A DNA stretch of 64,000 bases, taken from Actinopolymorpha cephalotaxi. GTDB taxonomy: Bacteria > Actinomycetota > Actinomycetes > Propionibacteriales > Actinopolymorphaceae. Below, in pieces: positions 63,301 to 64,000 of the stretch (its first letter is position 1; every line of letters begins with the position of its first letter). Location of the stretch: NCBI RefSeq assembly GCF_013408535.1, contig NZ_JACBZA010000001.1, forward strand, positions 1,944,850 to 2,008,849, in the 5' to 3' direction. Position numbers and translations under genes: made by a program. The notes beneath the pieces were generated by a model. It saw only the letters and a list, made by a program, of their open reading frames with translations, was not told the origin of the DNA and made no database searches.

Positions 63301-64000
63301 ATGTCTTCGAGCGAGTGGGGTGCCTGGACCGGTGGTGATGCCGCCGGCCGGATCCTGGCTGCGCTCGACCGGGTCGACGCTCCGCTGGACGAGGCGTGGG
63401 TCGCCCCGAAGGGTGGGCTGAAGCCGGAGGAGCTCGCGGCGGTGATCGCTGCGGCGCGGGTGAAGAAGGCCCGGCTGGAGGCCCTGGAGCTGGACCTTGT
63501 GGCTCTGGCAGAAGCCAGTGACATCGGCAGGCTGACCGGCTCCCCCAACGCCACCGTCTACCTGCGCACCGCGCAGCGGCTCGCCCAGCGGGAGGCGTCC
63601 GCGGTGGTGGGGCTGGCCCGCGACCTGGGCAAGGTGGCGCGGCTGACGTTGGAGGCGATGGCGGCCGGGGCGGTGTCGGCGATGCAGGCGAAGGTGATCG
63701 CCGAGGCGATCAAGAAGCTCCCCGAGTATGTGGGGGCCGATGAACGGCATCGGGCGGAGGAGTTCCTGATCGAGAAGGCCGGCTTCGCCAACCCCGACGA
63801 ACTCCGTGGAATGGGCGAGTCGCTGCTGGAACGGATCGCGCCCGAAGAGGCCGAACGGCTGGAGGGTGAGGAACTGGCGAAGAAGGACCGCAAGGCCGAG
63901 CAGAAGCGGTCCCTGCGCTACCTGCCGAACGGGATCCCGCAGTCGGAGACGGTGCGGATCACTTTGCCGGCGTGGGAGATGGAACTGTTCCGCAAGATCA
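63301..64000 (+). CDS. DUF222 / HNH endonuclease-type protein (13E12 family), partial
   Basis: The gene runs off the right edge after 233 codons. The visible part, MSSSEWGAWTGGDAAGRILAA and then KKARLEALELDLVALAEASDIGRLTGSPNATVYLRTAQRLAQREASAVVGLARDLGKVARLTLEAMAAGAVSAMQAKVIAEAIKKLP, is the DUF222 domain, which is normally followed by an HNH nuclease (outside the window). The ATG lies 6 bases after TACGAT, so it is leaderless. To my knowledge some 13E12-repeat genes of M. tuberculosis are DNA-damage induced; the exact PafBC-type promoter here fits that. Confidence 0.9.
   Translation, partial: MSSSEWGAWTGGDAAGRILAALDRVDAPLDEAWVAPKGGLKPEELAAVIAAARVKKARLEALELDLVALAEASDIGRLTGSPNATVYLRTAQRLAQREASAVVGLARDLGKVARLTLEAMAAGAVSAMQAKVIAEAIKKLPEYVGADERHRAEEFLIEKAGFANPDELRGMGESLLERIAPEEAERLEGEELAKKDRKAEQKRSLRYLPNGIPQSETVRITLPAWEMELFRKI

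Overview
The window is chromosomal DNA of a high-GC actinobacterium. The Pup-proteasome genes, the HelY/TatAC neighbourhood, an F420-type oxidoreductase, RbpA, and abundant GTG starts all point there. A member of the Propionibacteriales (Actinopolymorpha, Kribbella or Nocardioides-like) is my guess, not something the sequence proves. I see no tRNA, rRNA, CRISPR array, insertion sequence or prophage.

Left third (1-23.8 kb): a tRNA m1A methyltransferase tail, then the pupylation-proteasome locus: arc ATPase, dop, pup, prcB, prcA, pafA, an FKBP lipoprotein, a DUF3866 gene on the other strand, then pafB, pafC, a small membrane protein, tatA, tatC, a lipid kinase and helY. After a GH172-like gene come a 5'-3' exonuclease, a winged-helix AlkZ-like protein, a YbaK deacylase, an M24 peptidase and an Lrp regulator. 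The order from arc to the M24 peptidase resembles the Mycobacterium tuberculosis Rv2115c-Rv2089c region. A 45-base C homopolymer lies between dop and pup.

Middle (23.9-42.9 kb): an F420 oxidoreductase with a palindromic operator, a PadR regulator with a 31-bp palindrome, an RNA/DNA methyltransferase plus a stand-alone LigD-type ligase, a LysR regulator divergent from sdhCAB, an ArsR regulator, a secreted protein and a GNAT acetyltransferase. Then comes a sugar locus: AraC, two ABC permeases, a binding protein and a PfkB kinase on the minus strand, divergent from a DeoR regulator and a GH4 6-phospho-glycosidase.

Right part (43-64 kb): a lysine degradation cluster (kamA divergent from kdd, a YtcJ-like amidohydrolase, kamD, kamE, kal) that lacks kce. 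It is followed by lnt, ppm1 and fxsA, then rbpA, an MFS carrier, GDPD, an HTH/Clp-N protein, a large secreted beta-helix/discoidin protein, a DHA2 MFS exporter and the start of a DUF222/HNH (13E12-type) gene.

Two regulatory themes run through the window. First, at least sixteen genes have a TANNNT -10 box placed 6-9 bases before the start codon, so their mRNAs should be leaderless or nearly so. Second, the window encodes the DNA-damage regulator pair PafBC, and sequences fitting the PafBC (RecA-NDp) promoter TTGTCRGTG-N8-TANNNT occur before the DUF222 gene (exact), before pup and the M24 peptidase (one mismatch each), and more weakly before the exonuclease and the AlkZ-like gene. Convergent gene pairs are separated by long near-perfect hairpins.
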